The notes beneath the pieces are model-generated. The model made no database searches. It was not told the DNA's origin and saw only the letters and a list, made by a program, of their open reading frames with translations. A stretch of 39,786 nt of DNA. It comes from Streptosporangiaceae bacterium (lineage in GTDB: Bacteria > Actinomycetota > Actinomycetes > Streptosporangiales > Streptosporangiaceae). Positions 16,357 to 25,180 of this stretch are shown here, in pieces; the stretch's first letter is position 1, and every line of letters begins with the position of its first letter. The position numbers and the translations under genes are program-made. The stretch spans positions 1-39,786 of the forward strand of contig JAICYD010000062.1 in assembly GCA_025934375.1 (NCBI GenBank), written 5' to 3'.

Positions 16357-17166
16357 GTGGACTCCCTCGCCGCAAGCCGCGTCCATGACGCCATCGACAG
16401 CACGAGGCCGCACCCGGCCCGCATGTACGACTACTACCTCGGCGGCAAGAACCACTGGCAGGCCGACCGGGATGCCGCCGAGAAGGTCCTCGCCGTCGCC
16501 CCCGAGGCCCGCGACATGGCGATCGTCAACCGCGCCTTCCTAACTCGCGCGGTCCGCTACCTGGCCAGGGAAAAGGGCATCGCCCAGTTCCTCGACATCG
16601 GAACCGGCATGCCCACGTCCCCGAACGTTCACGAGACAGCCGCCGGCCACGTCACGAACCCGAGGGTCGTCTACGTCGATAACGACCCGGTGGTCCACGC
16701 GCATGCCAACGCCCTGCTCACCGGCACCGGGTCCACGAAGATCGTCCTCGCCGACCTCCGCGATCCCGCCACGATCATCACGGCAGCCAGCGGCTTCCTC
16801 GACTTCAGCAAACCCATCGGGCTGCTCCTAATCGCGGTCTTGCACTTCATCCCGGACGAGGAGGACCCACGGGGCATCGTCGCGCTCCTCCGTGACGCCC
16901 TCTCACCGGGCAGCTGCCTGGCCCTTTGCCACGGCACGGCCGACTTCCACCCGGCTGAGGTAGTCGGCACCGCGACCGCTGCCTACGACGGCGCGGCGGC
17001 TCCCCTGGTGCTGCGGCCCCGTGACGAGGTCGGGCGCTTCCTTGACGGCTTCGCTGTCGAGGAGCCCGGCCTGGTCCAGGTTCCTCTCTGGCGGCCGGAG
17101 GCCAGGATCAGGCCGAGGGACCTGGAGAAGATCGGCATGTACGCGGCGCTCGCCGTGAAGGACTGA
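16357..17166 (+). CDS. SAM-dependent methyltransferase, Methyltransf_19 (DUF574) family
   Basis: A 269-residue protein starting at GTG 16357 with GGAAGGG upstream; the 72 residues of open frame before this lack family similarity. Motifs: HPARMYDYYLGGKNHW, IAQFLDIGTGMPT (motif I), VVYVDNDPVVHAHA, LLLIAVLHFIPD. Length is typical for the family. It is divergent from the three-gene regulatory operon, whose Xre protein could control it. It differs clearly from the copy at 13462-14412, so a recent tandem duplication is unlikely. Confidence 0.9.
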   Translation: MDSLAASRVHDAIDSTRPHPARMYDYYLGGKNHWQADRDAAEKVLAVAPEARDMAIVNRAFLTRAVRYLAREKGIAQFLDIGTGMPTSPNVHETAAGHVTNPRVVYVDNDPVVHAHANALLTGTGSTKIVLADLRDPATIITAASGFLDFSKPIGLLLIAVLHFIPDEEDPRGIVALLRDALSPGSCLALCHGTADFHPAEVVGTATAAYDGAAAPLVLRPRDEVGRFLDGFAVEEPGLVQVPLWRPEARIRPRDLEKIGMYAALAVKD

Positions 17167-17264
17167 CCGCCCGCCGAGCCTCCAGGCCTCTTTTATCCTG
17201 AACGGATAGTGGCTTCTCCGCCGTCCGACCCCTGGCCGTCGATCGTGGATGACGCCCGCTGACG

Positions 17265-18665
17265 TCAGGCGGGACCGCCGGGCAGGGCATGCAGTCCGGC
17301 GGTCACGCTGTCGCGGCCGAACTCCTCGATCCGCTCATCGAGTTGCCGTGCCTGCGCCGACCCGCGGAAGACGGGAGCGGCAAGCTCAGTGCGGATTAGC
17401 CGCAGTCTCGTCATCACGGACGTGATCCGTCGTGCTGGCGGAAGTGACAGCGCCGGTTCGATTGCGGCGACTGCGCCGTCGAGTGCTCCTGCGCGCAGAC
17501 GCAACGCGGCCAGGTCGATGCTGGCCATCGCTTTCGCGCCGAACCAGTGGTGTTCTCCCGGCTGCGGGCCGGCCTCGTAAAGGCTGATTGCACGCTCGAT
17601 TTCGGTGGCGGCGTCGGCTTCCGCGCCACGGATATCGGCCAGTGCGGCACCTGCGAAGCAGTGATGTGTTGCCAGGGAAACCGCGTACTCGCCCCCGATG
17701 TCGAGCAGTTCATCGCGGTAGTCGACTGCGCGGGCCTCGTGCGCGGCACCGATCGCCCTACGTGCTGAATTGGCGTCGCCGAGAGTTGCGGCGGCACGAG
17801 CAACCTTCAGGTGCAGGTCGGCGGCCGTCGGCCCGCTCGTAAGGTATTGCAGGCCATCAGCGGCTAGATCGCGGCTGCGCAGTGGCATGCCCTGCCAGTA
17901 GGCCATCGTGGACAGCTGCACACGGAGCGCCGCGAGTAGCGGGCGGTGGTCAATGGCGGTGGCATATACCCAGCCCGACCTGATCAGCTCCTCGGCGGAG
18001 TCAGGGTAGTCGAGGCGGCTCGCTGCCAGGCCCATCAACCCGTTGAGCACGCCGAGGATGAAGTACAGGTCTGCCTGTTCAGCGGGCCACAGGTGGCGCT
18101 CAAGCACCTGGAAAACGCGCTCGCGGACCCTGCGCAGGTCCATGAAAACCATGAGCGGCTCGCCCGTGTCGGACAGGTGAGACAGCCGGACGAGGTCGGC
18201 CTGCAACTGCTCCAGGGTGGTTTCGCCAATTCCGTGCTCTTCGGCCCGAGCAGCGTGATCGCTGCCCTCGTGTGCCGCCATCAGTACCTCATGTGCAACC
18301 GTGGACTGCCTGATTCCAGGCGCTTCTATCCCACGGTAGGCGACAAGATCCAAAGACGGCATACCCGCCCCGGCGCGCAAGCCGACGGCAGGCTGGATAC
18401 CTGCGGGGTCAGTTGCCGGCTGCTGCTGCCGTCCGAACTGTGCGGGCCTGATGCCGAGGGCGCGGCAATACAGGAGCCGGTACCGCTCGGAAAGTTCAAC
18501 CTGGCCGGCTTCCCAGCGGTAGACGCTCTTGCGGAGGTTGTCGGCGGTCGGCATGGCATCGCCAGCATCTCTGGCGGTGGCGATGAGCCTGCGTGCCATG
18601 TCGGATCGTGACCAGCCGCGCTCCTCGCGCTGGGCGCGCAGCCAGGTGCCGAGCTCGGTGTTCAT
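17265..18665 (-). CDS. Xre-type HTH regulator with TPR-like C-terminal region
   Basis: A 466-residue protein from ATG 18663-18665. Residues 1-75 form the HTH (TWLRAQREERGWSRSDMARRL, then KSVYRWEAG). The rest, roughly 150-450, is helical with TPR-like repeats (YATAIDHRPLLAALRVQL, GDANSARRAIGAAHEARAV, ALRLRAGALDGAVAAIEPAL). This is the arrangement of large actinomycete Xre/TPR sensors that bind peptides or small ligands. A longer open frame upstream lacks HTH-like sequence and is rejected. Confidence 0.85.
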   Translation of the reverse strand: MNTELGTWLRAQREERGWSRSDMARRLIATARDAGDAMPTADNLRKSVYRWEAGQVELSERYRLLYCRALGIRPAQFGRQQQPATDPAGIQPAVGLRAGAGMPSLDLVAYRGIEAPGIRQSTVAHEVLMAAHEGSDHAARAEEHGIGETTLEQLQADLVRLSHLSDTGEPLMVFMDLRRVRERVFQVLERHLWPAEQADLYFILGVLNGLMGLAASRLDYPDSAEELIRSGWVYATAIDHRPLLAALRVQLSTMAYWQGMPLRSRDLAADGLQYLTSGPTAADLHLKVARAAATLGDANSARRAIGAAHEARAVDYRDELLDIGGEYAVSLATHHCFAGAALADIRGAEADAATEIERAISLYEAGPQPGEHHWFGAKAMASIDLAALRLRAGALDGAVAAIEPALSLPPARRITSVMTRLRLIRTELAAPVFRGSAQARQLDERIEEFGRDSVTAGLHALPGGPA

Positions 18666-18739
18666 GCCGTTCCTCCGCGTTGGTGTCGCACCGCGGGACA
18701 CGGGGCATGCCCCGCCGTGCGACGCGGCCGTTAACCGTG

Positions 18740-18979
18740 TCAGGACAACAGGTCGTCGGCGAGGCCGGCCTTGGCGCCCTCGACGAACGCGCGGATCTCG
18801 TTCGCCTCCAGGATCAGAGCCGGGCTTGCCGGGTCGGTGGACTGGCGCAGGGCGACGCGCCCGCCGGGGAGCCTCTTGGCTTCCAGGCAGGACCCGCCGT
18901 TGTCGCTCCACGGCTTGGCCCAGCCGTCGGGGCCGAGGGCGGCGGCGGGTATTCTGTTGCGGATCTGCTCGGGGGACAT
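18740..18979 (-). CDS. DUF397 domain protein
   Basis: A 79-residue protein with the DUF397 pattern WAKPWSDNGGSCLEAKRLPGG, VALRQSTDP and EIRAFVEGAKAG. DUF397 proteins are small partners encoded directly downstream of Xre/DUF5753 regulators. Here it follows the regulator at 18985-19848 by five bases, in the same operon, and probably modulates its activity by direct binding. Confidence 0.92.
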   Translation of the reverse strand: MSPEQIRNRIPAAALGPDGWAKPWSDNGGSCLEAKRLPGGRVALRQSTDPASPALILEANEIRAFVEGAKAGLADDLLS

Positions 18980-18984
18980 GAGGT

Positions 18985-19848
18985 TCAGTGCTCCTTCAGG
19001 ATCTGTCGCAGGATGGATAGTGACTGGTCGGGGGTGGCCGCCTGGGCGGCCATCCGGTCCAGGGCTTCTGTGTACTTACCCGTCTCCTCGGGCTTGTTCA
19101 GGTAGAACGCGCCGGTCAGCTCCTCGCTGTAGACGACGTCGGGCATGGTGTCGTCGGGGAAGCGGAAGATGTTGAACATCCCGTACATCGCCGGGTGCCA
19201 GCCGGCCGAGAACGGCAGCACCTGCAGCGTGACGTTCGGCCGGGACGCGGCCTCGATTAGGTACCCGACCTGCCCGCGCATCACCTCCGCCCCGCCGATG
19301 GGACGGCGGAGCACGGCTTCCTCCAGGACGACCCAGTATTCCGGCGGCGCGGGTCGGCGGAGCAGGTCCTGGCGTGCGAGGCGCAGCGCGACCCTGCGTT
19401 CCGTGTCCTCTTCCGGCTCGGAGGGGAAGCTGGCTGCGGTGATGGCCCGCGCGTACTCCTGGGTCTGCAGCAGTCCCGGCACGACCTGAGGCTCATAGGC
19501 GCGGATCAGCGACGCTGACTCCTCAAGCCCCACGGCGACCTTGAACCACTCGGGCAGGACATCGCTGTAGCTGTGCCACCAGCCCTGCCGGGACGCGTCC
19601 CGGGCCAGCGAGAGGAACGCGTCGATCTCACGGACGTCGGTGACGCCGTAGGCGATCAGCAGCGACTTGATGTTGAGCGGCTTCAGCGCGCCCTTGCCCG
19701 CCTCGATCCGGCGAATGGTCCACTCCGAGGAGTAGATGGCATCGGCGGCCTGCTGGTGGGTCAGCCCGGCCTTCTCGCGCAGCGCCTGGAGCTGGCGGCC
19801 GAGGATCATGCGCAGCACGGTGGGGCTGCCTTGCAGGGCGTCGGGCAC
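18985..19848 (-). CDS. Xre-type HTH regulator with DUF5753 domain
   Basis: A 287-residue protein. The start is GTG 19846-19848, with GGAGG about eight bases upstream; the frame before it is non-coding. The HTH is LGRQLQALREKAGLTHQQAAD with SEWTIRRIEAGKG. DUF5753 shows EPQVVPGLLQTQEYARAI, VLEEAVLRRPIGG, NVTLQVLPFSAGWH and VVYSEELTGAFYL. It pairs with the DUF397 gene downstream. The 283-bp gap to the divergent ATPase gene (19849-20131) should contain both promoters; I cannot define them. Confidence 0.92.
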   Translation of the reverse strand: MPDALQGSPTVLRMILGRQLQALREKAGLTHQQAADAIYSSEWTIRRIEAGKGALKPLNIKSLLIAYGVTDVREIDAFLSLARDASRQGWWHSYSDVLPEWFKVAVGLEESASLIRAYEPQVVPGLLQTQEYARAITAASFPSEPEEDTERRVALRLARQDLLRRPAPPEYWVVLEEAVLRRPIGGAEVMRGQVGYLIEAASRPNVTLQVLPFSAGWHPAMYGMFNIFRFPDDTMPDVVYSEELTGAFYLNKPEETGKYTEALDRMAAQAATPDQSLSILRQILKEH

Positions 19849-20131
19849 GCTGTCGCCTCCGGTATCGGTTCGGCTTACGCCAGCGTCCCATGCACTGACT
19901 GCCCATCGCAAGGGCACTATGCCTATGCGACAGGATGCCCTTGCGTGCGGATGAAATGAGCCTGTTGTTTTGCTCTTGGCAGAACGCATCATGGTTCCCG
20001 TGACCGGTCGCGACCTCTTGACCACGGGAGGCATTCATGAATGGCAGGACGGGCACCGATGCGGCAGCCAGCACCGCCAGCCCCCGGTGCAAGGGATCCA
20101 GTCCACCCCGGTGGCAGCGGGAGGCAGGCAG

Positions 20132-20659
20132 ATGAGACCAGCAAGGCAATCGGAGCCGCTGCGTGGCCAGGGCGCGACATGGATCGTGCCGTCACCAGGC
20201 ATCCCCGAGGCCGTTCGGCCTTGTCACTGGCCTGATGCCGCTGGGACTGCGGCGATTGAGCGCTTGGTCTGCGCCAACTTCCCGGGGGTTCCGGAGTCGG
20301 TACGGGACGCGCGCCATCAGGTGGCCGCTGTCCTTGGCGGCGTGCCGGTTGCCGATGACGTGGTGTTCAGCCTGGGCGAGGTCGCGAGCAATGCGATCGT
20401 GCACAGTAAGTCCGGCGATCCTGGCGGGTGGTACACGGTGGTGACGGATGTGCTGCCCGGGGAGCTGGTGGTCGTCGCGGTCAGCGATCAGGGCGGGCCG
20501 TGGAAGGAGCCCGGGGCCGACACGTATCCGCACGGGCTGGCGATCGTCGCCAAGCTGGCCGCCTCGGTCAGCATCGACGGCGACGATGACGGCCGGACGG
20601 TCTGGGCTATCTTCCCCTGGGTCCCGCGCCCCGTCAGCCCGGCCGGAACGGGGGCCTGA
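20132..20659 (+). CDS. Anti-sigma-factor-like ATP-binding protein (HATPase_c_2)
   Basis: A 175-residue protein from ATG 20132, with GGGAGG upstream. It has the GHKL ATPase boxes of RsbW/SpoIIAB-like kinases: FSLGEVASNAIVHSK (N box), VVAVSDQGGPW (G1) and YPHGLAIVAKLA (G2), then TVWAIFPW. Such proteins either phosphorylate anti-anti-sigma factors or act as simple ligand-binding antagonists. Its stop overlaps the start of the GGDEF fusion by one base (TGATG), and that protein opens with another domain of the same kind. Confidence 0.88.
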   Translation: MRPARQSEPLRGQGATWIVPSPGIPEAVRPCHWPDAAGTAAIERLVCANFPGVPESVRDARHQVAAVLGGVPVADDVVFSLGEVASNAIVHSKSGDPGGWYTVVTDVLPGELVVVAVSDQGGPWKEPGADTYPHGLAIVAKLAASVSIDGDDDGRTVWAIFPWVPRPVSPAGTGA

Positions 20660-22551
20660 TGCCAGCGCTGAAGCCTGCTGGCTACGTGTTGGCCGGCGGA
20701 ATGGTGCGGCGCGCGTTCCCGCCGGGGGTTGACCCGGCCGGGCGGGTCCCGGCTCGCGGGGCGTGGCCGCTGAGCGCGCCGCTCGCCCTGGCTGCCCTGC
20801 CGGGCGCGGAAGAGTGCGCGTCGCTGCACGCCAGGCTGGTTGCCACCGAGTGGGGCCTGGGCCGGCTGGCCGGTGCCGCTGCCCAGCTAGCGGGCGAGCT
20901 GGTCGGCAGCGCGATCGCCGCGTCGAGAGAGTTGCCGGGGCAGCCGGTGGTGCGGCTGTGGCTGCGCGGTGACCGCGAACGATTGCTCGTCGCCGCCTGG
21001 GACGCCGTCCCCGCGCCGCCCGCGGCGGGTGGCTGGCGGGAGTGGCCGTTCGGCGGGGTGGCCCAGGAGCGCGGCTGGCACGAGTACGAGGGCGGGAAGA
21101 CATGCTGGTCGGTCCTGTCCTGGCGAGAGCCTAGGCGCGGGCTCCGGCGCGGGAGAGCCCCCGGCGGTGCTGCCGTGAGCGCGGTCAGCCCGGTGCTGCC
21201 CGAGGACGAAGGGCGCCGTGTGGCTGCCGGGATTGAGGAGCAGAACGCGGGCTGGATGATCGTGTTCGGCGCGCTGACGCGGCAGTTCGTGGCGTTCCCG
21301 CTGTTCGCGGCGGGGCCAGGCACGTGCGTGGCCACTGTCGACCCGCACGCCCTGGCCTGCCGGATGCGGCTGGTGGAGGCCACCGCGCTCCGCCGCGACG
21401 TGCCGGTCCCGGCCGGCAAAGGTCAAAGGCAAGCGCATCGTCCTGAACGGGCGGTGGCGCCTGTCCCGTGCCCGCCTCCTGCTGCCGTGGGACTGGCGTG
21501 GGAGTGGCTGTCCCCGTGGTGCCTTCCGGCGGCGGTGCTGCTTCCGCCGGGCTGGGCGTTCCTGACACCGGTGCCGCTGGCGGTGCTGGCCTGCCGCGGG
21601 CGTGACGGCGACCGGGTTCCCTTGTCCTGGCAGGCGGTCATGGCGGTGGCGGCGGGCCTGGGGTGCGGGAGCGCGTCCCTGCTGTTCCGGGCGGTTGCTG
21701 AGCGGGCCGGGCAGCGGCTGACGCCGGGGGAGCCGTCGTGGCTGGCGGTCGCCGCCGCCTGCGGGGTCCTGCAGTGGGCGGTGACCAGCGCGGTCGTCCT
21801 CATCGCGGCGCGCGGCGCCAGGCCCCCGGCGGCATGGGTGCCGGCCGGCCGCGACGCCATGCGCGCTGACGTTGCCGGGTTGTGCCTGGGGGTCCTGGTC
21901 GCCGCCTGCGTGGCGCGATGCCCGTGCTGCGTGCTCCTGGCCATCCCGATGATCGCGGTGCTGCGGCGCTCGCGGGAGCATCCCGGGCTGGCCAGGGCCG
22001 CGCGCACCGACGCCAAGACCGGGCTGCTGAACGCCGCCGCCTGGCAGCAGGCCGCCGGTACCGAGGCCGCCCGCGCGGCCCGGACGGGCCGGCCGCTGGC
22101 CGTCGCAATGATCGACATCGACCACTTCAAGGCCGTCAACGACACCCGGGGTCACCTGGCCGGGGACAAGGTGCTCGCCGCCGTCGCGGGCGTCATCGCG
22201 GCGGGGGTGCGGGGTTATGACGTGGCGGGACGGTTCGGCGGGGAGGAGTTCGCCGTGCTGCTCCCCGACACCGGGGAAGCCGGCGCGGCACGGATGGGTG
22301 AGCGGCTCCGCGTGCGGATCGCCGGGAATGCTGTCGGGTCCGGTGGCGGGGAGCTGCGGGTCACGGTGTCGATCGGGATCGCGGTATCCCGCCCTGGCTG
22401 CGCCACTGCGGAAGAGCTGGTCGCCGCCGCTGACGCGGCCCTGTACGCGGCCAAGCGCGACGGCCGTGACCGCGTCCGCCTTGCGGAACTACCTAGCGAG
22501 ACCGATGCCGGGTCCTGCCTGGAAGGAGCCAGCGTTCATGACCATGGGTGA
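20659..22551 (+). CDS. Fusion protein: ATPase-like domain, small unknown domain, membrane region, GGDEF diguanylate cyclase
   Basis: A 630-residue protein. Residues about 50-165 resemble a degenerate HATPase_c_2 domain (LVGSAIAASRELPG, VRLWLRGDRERLLVAAWD) without a clear G1 box. Residues about 190-240 (GIEEQNAGWMIVFGALTRQF, VATVDPHAL) look like a small actinobacterial protein usually encoded separately. About 283-435 hold roughly four hydrophobic helices. The GGDEF domain ends the protein: MIDIDHFKAVND, the active-site GGEEF at 527-531, and RGYD at 518-521, which fits the product-inhibition I-site five residues upstream. It should make c-di-GMP from GTP at the membrane. Overlaps its neighbours; one transcription unit with the ATPase. 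Confidence 0.8.
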   Translation: MPALKPAGYVLAGGMVRRAFPPGVDPAGRVPARGAWPLSAPLALAALPGAEECASLHARLVATEWGLGRLAGAAAQLAGELVGSAIAASRELPGQPVVRLWLRGDRERLLVAAWDAVPAPPAAGGWREWPFGGVAQERGWHEYEGGKTCWSVLSWREPRRGLRRGRAPGGAAVSAVSPVLPEDEGRRVAAGIEEQNAGWMIVFGALTRQFVAFPLFAAGPGTCVATVDPHALACRMRLVEATALRRDVPVPAGKGQRQAHRPERAVAPVPCPPPAAVGLAWEWLSPWCLPAAVLLPPGWAFLTPVPLAVLACRGRDGDRVPLSWQAVMAVAAGLGCGSASLLFRAVAERAGQRLTPGEPSWLAVAAACGVLQWAVTSAVVLIAARGARPPAAWVPAGRDAMRADVAGLCLGVLVAACVARCPCCVLLAIPMIAVLRRSREHPGLARAARTDAKTGLLNAAAWQQAAGTEAARAARTGRPLAVAMIDIDHFKAVNDTRGHLAGDKVLAAVAGVIAAGVRGYDVAGRFGGEEFAVLLPDTGEAGAARMGERLRVRIAGNAVGSGGGELRVTVSIGIAVSRPGCATAEELVAAADAALYAAKRDGRDRVRLAELPSETDAGSCLEGASVHDHG

Positions 22552-22714
22552 GCACAATTGCGCCTGCGGCGCGTCGTCCCGCGCCCCGCGGCAGCTGGCC
22601 GCGCACGTGCTGGAGGTGGCCGGGTCAGCGGTCTTCGCGCTGCTGGACTACGGGCTGGTCACCGATGCCGGCCGGCCCGCCCGGGTCGCCTGGCGGACCG
22701 GAGGCCAGACGTGA
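22538..22714 (+). CDS. Small protein of unknown function
   Basis: A 58-residue protein from ATG 22538 with GGAAGGAG nine bases upstream (an alternative ATG is at 22544). It begins with a cysteine pair (HNCACGASS), which might bind metal, followed by one helix-rich segment (AAHVLEVAGSAVFALLDYG). It overlaps the end of the GGDEF gene, and the next gene starts inside its stop (GTGA), so it is embedded in the operon. The family is not recognised. Confidence 0.6.
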   Translation: MTMGEHNCACGASSRAPRQLAAHVLEVAGSAVFALLDYGLVTDAGRPARVAWRTGGQT

Positions 22715-23571
22715 GCCGGCCGGCCAGCACGGGCGCGCTGTCGGCCCGGCACAAGATGATCGGGGCGGCGCTGCGCCGGTACCGGGAGATCGCCGGGCTT
22801 ACCGTTGATGACGCCGCCGCGATCCTGGGCTGTGACGTGTCGAAGGTCAGCCGGATCGAGACCGCGATGCGGGGCGTCCGCCTGGAAGAGCTGAGCAAGC
22901 TGCTGGCCGAGTACGACGCCGACGCCGAGGGCGGGCAGGCGCTGGTGGCGCTGGCGGGCGCGCGGAGGGCAGGCGGCTGGTGGAAGGACTTCCAGGGGCT
23001 GCTGTCGCCGGGCTACGTGGACTCCATGGTGACCGAGAGCGTCGCCACCGGGATCGACGGGTACGCCCCGCTCCAGCTCCCCGAGCTGCTGCACGCCCCG
23101 GACTACGCCCGCGCGGTCACCGCCGCCGGCACCCTGCCCGCGAGGCTGCAGAATCTGGCGGTGGCGGCCACTCTCAGCCGCCAGTCCGCCGTTCTCGGCG
23201 AGGGGAAGGCAGAGATTTTGGTGATCGTCGGGGAGGCCGCGCTGCGGCACGGGCCCGGCGATCCCAAGGTGATGCGCGGCCAGCTCCGTCACCTTACGGA
23301 CCTGGCCAGCCACCACCCGGACGTCACGCTGCAGCTGCTTCCGGCCGCGGCCGGGCCGCACCTGGCGGGCGGGTCGGGCGGGTTCCAGGTGCTGCGGTTC
23401 AGCCAGGCGCCGCTGCCCAGGCTCGTCGCCGTGGAAGGCCCGTCCGGCGGCCTGTTCCTCGACGGTCCCGCATCGGTGACCGCCTACGAGGAGGCCCTCG
23501 CCGCGCTGCGGTCGCACGCGCTGGCCCCCGACGACACCGCCAGGGCACTGCGCGGGATGGCCCGTGGCTAG
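22711..23571 (+). CDS. Xre-type HTH regulator with DUF5753 domain
   Basis: A 286-residue protein from GTG 22711, overlapping the previous stop by four bases. The HTH is IGAALRRYREIAGLTVDDAA with DVSKVSRIETAMRG. The DUF5753 part shows LPELLHAPDYARAV, VIVGEAALRHGPG and DVTLQLLPAAAG. Third DUF5753 regulator of the window. It is encoded with the ATPase and the diguanylate cyclase, so it may link their expression. Confidence 0.9.
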   Translation: MSRPASTGALSARHKMIGAALRRYREIAGLTVDDAAAILGCDVSKVSRIETAMRGVRLEELSKLLAEYDADAEGGQALVALAGARRAGGWWKDFQGLLSPGYVDSMVTESVATGIDGYAPLQLPELLHAPDYARAVTAAGTLPARLQNLAVAATLSRQSAVLGEGKAEILVIVGEAALRHGPGDPKVMRGQLRHLTDLASHHPDVTLQLLPAAAGPHLAGGSGGFQVLRFSQAPLPRLVAVEGPSGGLFLDGPASVTAYEEALAALRSHALAPDDTARALRGMARG

Positions 23572-23599
23572 CCCCGCCCCCGCACAAAGGAGAAGGCAC

Positions 23600-24934
23600 G
23601 TGTCCCCGCCTGAGACTGTCACCGCCGAGACGATGGCCGCCCGCGATGGCGAGCCGGGCCCGCCCGTGGTCCCGGTGCGGACGCCCGCCCAGTTCATCAC
23701 CCTGGTGCCGTACCTGCTCGGCTACCATCCGGGCGAGGGGGACCTGGTCCTCGTCGGCACGATCCCGCCACGGGGCCGGGTGAAGCTCACCCTCCGCCTC
23801 GGCCTCCCCGCACCGCCCGCCGGCGTGCTGGCAGCGGCCCGGGCCAGGCACGCGGTCGCCCTGCTGGCCGCGCAGGACTGCGCGACGGTCGTGATCGTCG
23901 GGTACGGCCCGGACACCATCATCGGCCCGGCCGCCGCCGCCGCCCGCGAGGCCGCCACGGCAGCCGGCCTGGATCTGCGGGAGCTGCTGCGGGTCGACGG
24001 CGGCCGGTGGTGGTCCTACCTGTGCGAGGACCCGGCCTGCTGCCCGCCTGACGGCACTCCCTGCCAGCCGGACCCGGCGGTCACGGTCCCGTTCGACGAG
24101 GCCGGCGCGCCTGTGCTGCCCGGCCGCGACGCGCTCGCGGCGACTATCGCCCCCGTCAGCGGCGCGGAAGCTGACTCGATGACCCGGGCCACCGCACGGG
24201 CCGTGAAGCGCAGGTCCCGGCTCGAACGCCGCGAGCAAGCCCCCGGCCGGAAGTCATCGCTCCGCCCGGTGGAGATCTCCGGCACCCGGGCGGTGGCCGC
24301 CGCCATCACGACCTACCGCGACGGCGGCAGCATCACCAGCAACGACCAGGCCGCCTGGCTCACGCTCGCCCTGGCCGAGGCCAGGGTCCGCGACGCCGCC
24401 TGGCTCCGCATGGACCCCCGCCAGCGCGACGCTCACCAGCGGCTGTGGGCCGGCCTGACCCGACTGGCCCGCCCCGGCTACGTCGCCGCGCCTGCCACGC
24501 TGCTGGCGCTGACAGCCTGGCAGTCCGGCAACGGCGCCCTCGGCCAGATAGCGCTGGACCGGGCGCTGGCCGACAAGCCCGGCGACCCGCTGGCGTTCAT
24601 CCTGCGTGACGCCCTCGACATCGCAGCGCCCCCGGCCCTGGCCAGCCCGCGAACCATCCTGCGCCGGCCCAGGCACCCGCTTAAGCCCGCACGACCGGAA
24701 ACCCCATCCCCGACACGAAACGGACGGCCCTTCATGCAGCACGACGACGCCCTGCACGCCCACGAGCGGATCTCCCTGGAGCGCCTCAGGCTCGCCGCCG
24801 ACGTCATCCTCGCCGAGACCGACACCATTCCGGACACGCTGGAAGCCGAGCTCGGCCTGTTCAAAGAGCGCCTTGAGTACGCACTCCTCCTCCCCGATCA
24901 CCCCGCCCCGGCCGCCAAGCCGGGCGTCCCCTAG
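23600..24934 (+). CDS. DUF4192 domain protein
   Basis: A 444-residue protein from GTG 23600 with AAAGGAG upstream; an ATG at 23564 would add 12 residues. DUF4192 landmarks: RTPAQFITLVPYLLGYHPGE near the N-terminus, LVLVGTIPPRGRVKLTLR, then PACCPPDGTP and the helical AWLTLALAEARVRDAAWL region, where DUF4192 members usually show similar sequence. The function of the family is unknown; it is common in actinomycetes and their plasmids. The last 60 residues (HERISLERLRLAADVILAET) look like an extra helical tail, perhaps once a separate small gene starting at ATG 24734. Confidence 0.85.
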   Translation: MSPPETVTAETMAARDGEPGPPVVPVRTPAQFITLVPYLLGYHPGEGDLVLVGTIPPRGRVKLTLRLGLPAPPAGVLAAARARHAVALLAAQDCATVVIVGYGPDTIIGPAAAAAREAATAAGLDLRELLRVDGGRWWSYLCEDPACCPPDGTPCQPDPAVTVPFDEAGAPVLPGRDALAATIAPVSGAEADSMTRATARAVKRRSRLERREQAPGRKSSLRPVEISGTRAVAAAITTYRDGGSITSNDQAAWLTLALAEARVRDAAWLRMDPRQRDAHQRLWAGLTRLARPGYVAAPATLLALTAWQSGNGALGQIALDRALADKPGDPLAFILRDALDIAAPPALASPRTILRRPRHPLKPARPETPSPTRNGRPFMQHDDALHAHERISLERLRLAADVILAETDTIPDTLEAELGLFKERLEYALLLPDHPAPAAKPGVP

Positions 24935-24969
24935 AACGCCGCGCGACCGGGACCGCGGAGACCTGCAAG

Positions 24970-25111
24970 GGAGATCTCCTCACCTCCCGGCCGCGCGGCC
25001 ACCACGCGCGCGACCGGGCGCCGGCCCGGCTCCGCAGCATTCCCCGGGGAGCCGGGAACGCTCCGGTCGCGCGCCCGGGCGGTGCCCCAGCGGTCGGGGG
25101 GCACCGCCCGG
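24970..25111. terminator. Nested inverted repeats and strong hairpin between DUF4192 and the aminotransferase gene
   Basis: Four perfect symmetrical elements lie in 142 bases. The palindrome GGAGATCTCC is at 24970-24979. The outer arms GCGCGCGACCGG (25006-25017) and CCGGTCGCGCGC (25063-25074) enclose CCCGGCTCC (25025-25033) and GGAGCCGGG (25048-25056). A 14-bp stem follows at 25075-25088 and 25098-25111 with a nine-base loop. The last hairpin could terminate the upstream operon, although it has no T-run. The nested cruciform is more than a simple terminator needs. Confidence 0.65.
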
Positions 25112-25180
25112 TGGCCCCGGTCTCATCCCGGAACAGCACGCCTCGCGAAGCGGGTCACTCACGCGGAAGGAAGACGCGCC

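Noticed and set aside
20887..22155. Minus-strand frame of over 400 codons opposite the GGDEF gene
   Set aside because: Antisense to a gene with intact GGEEF; composition is that of a GC shadow.
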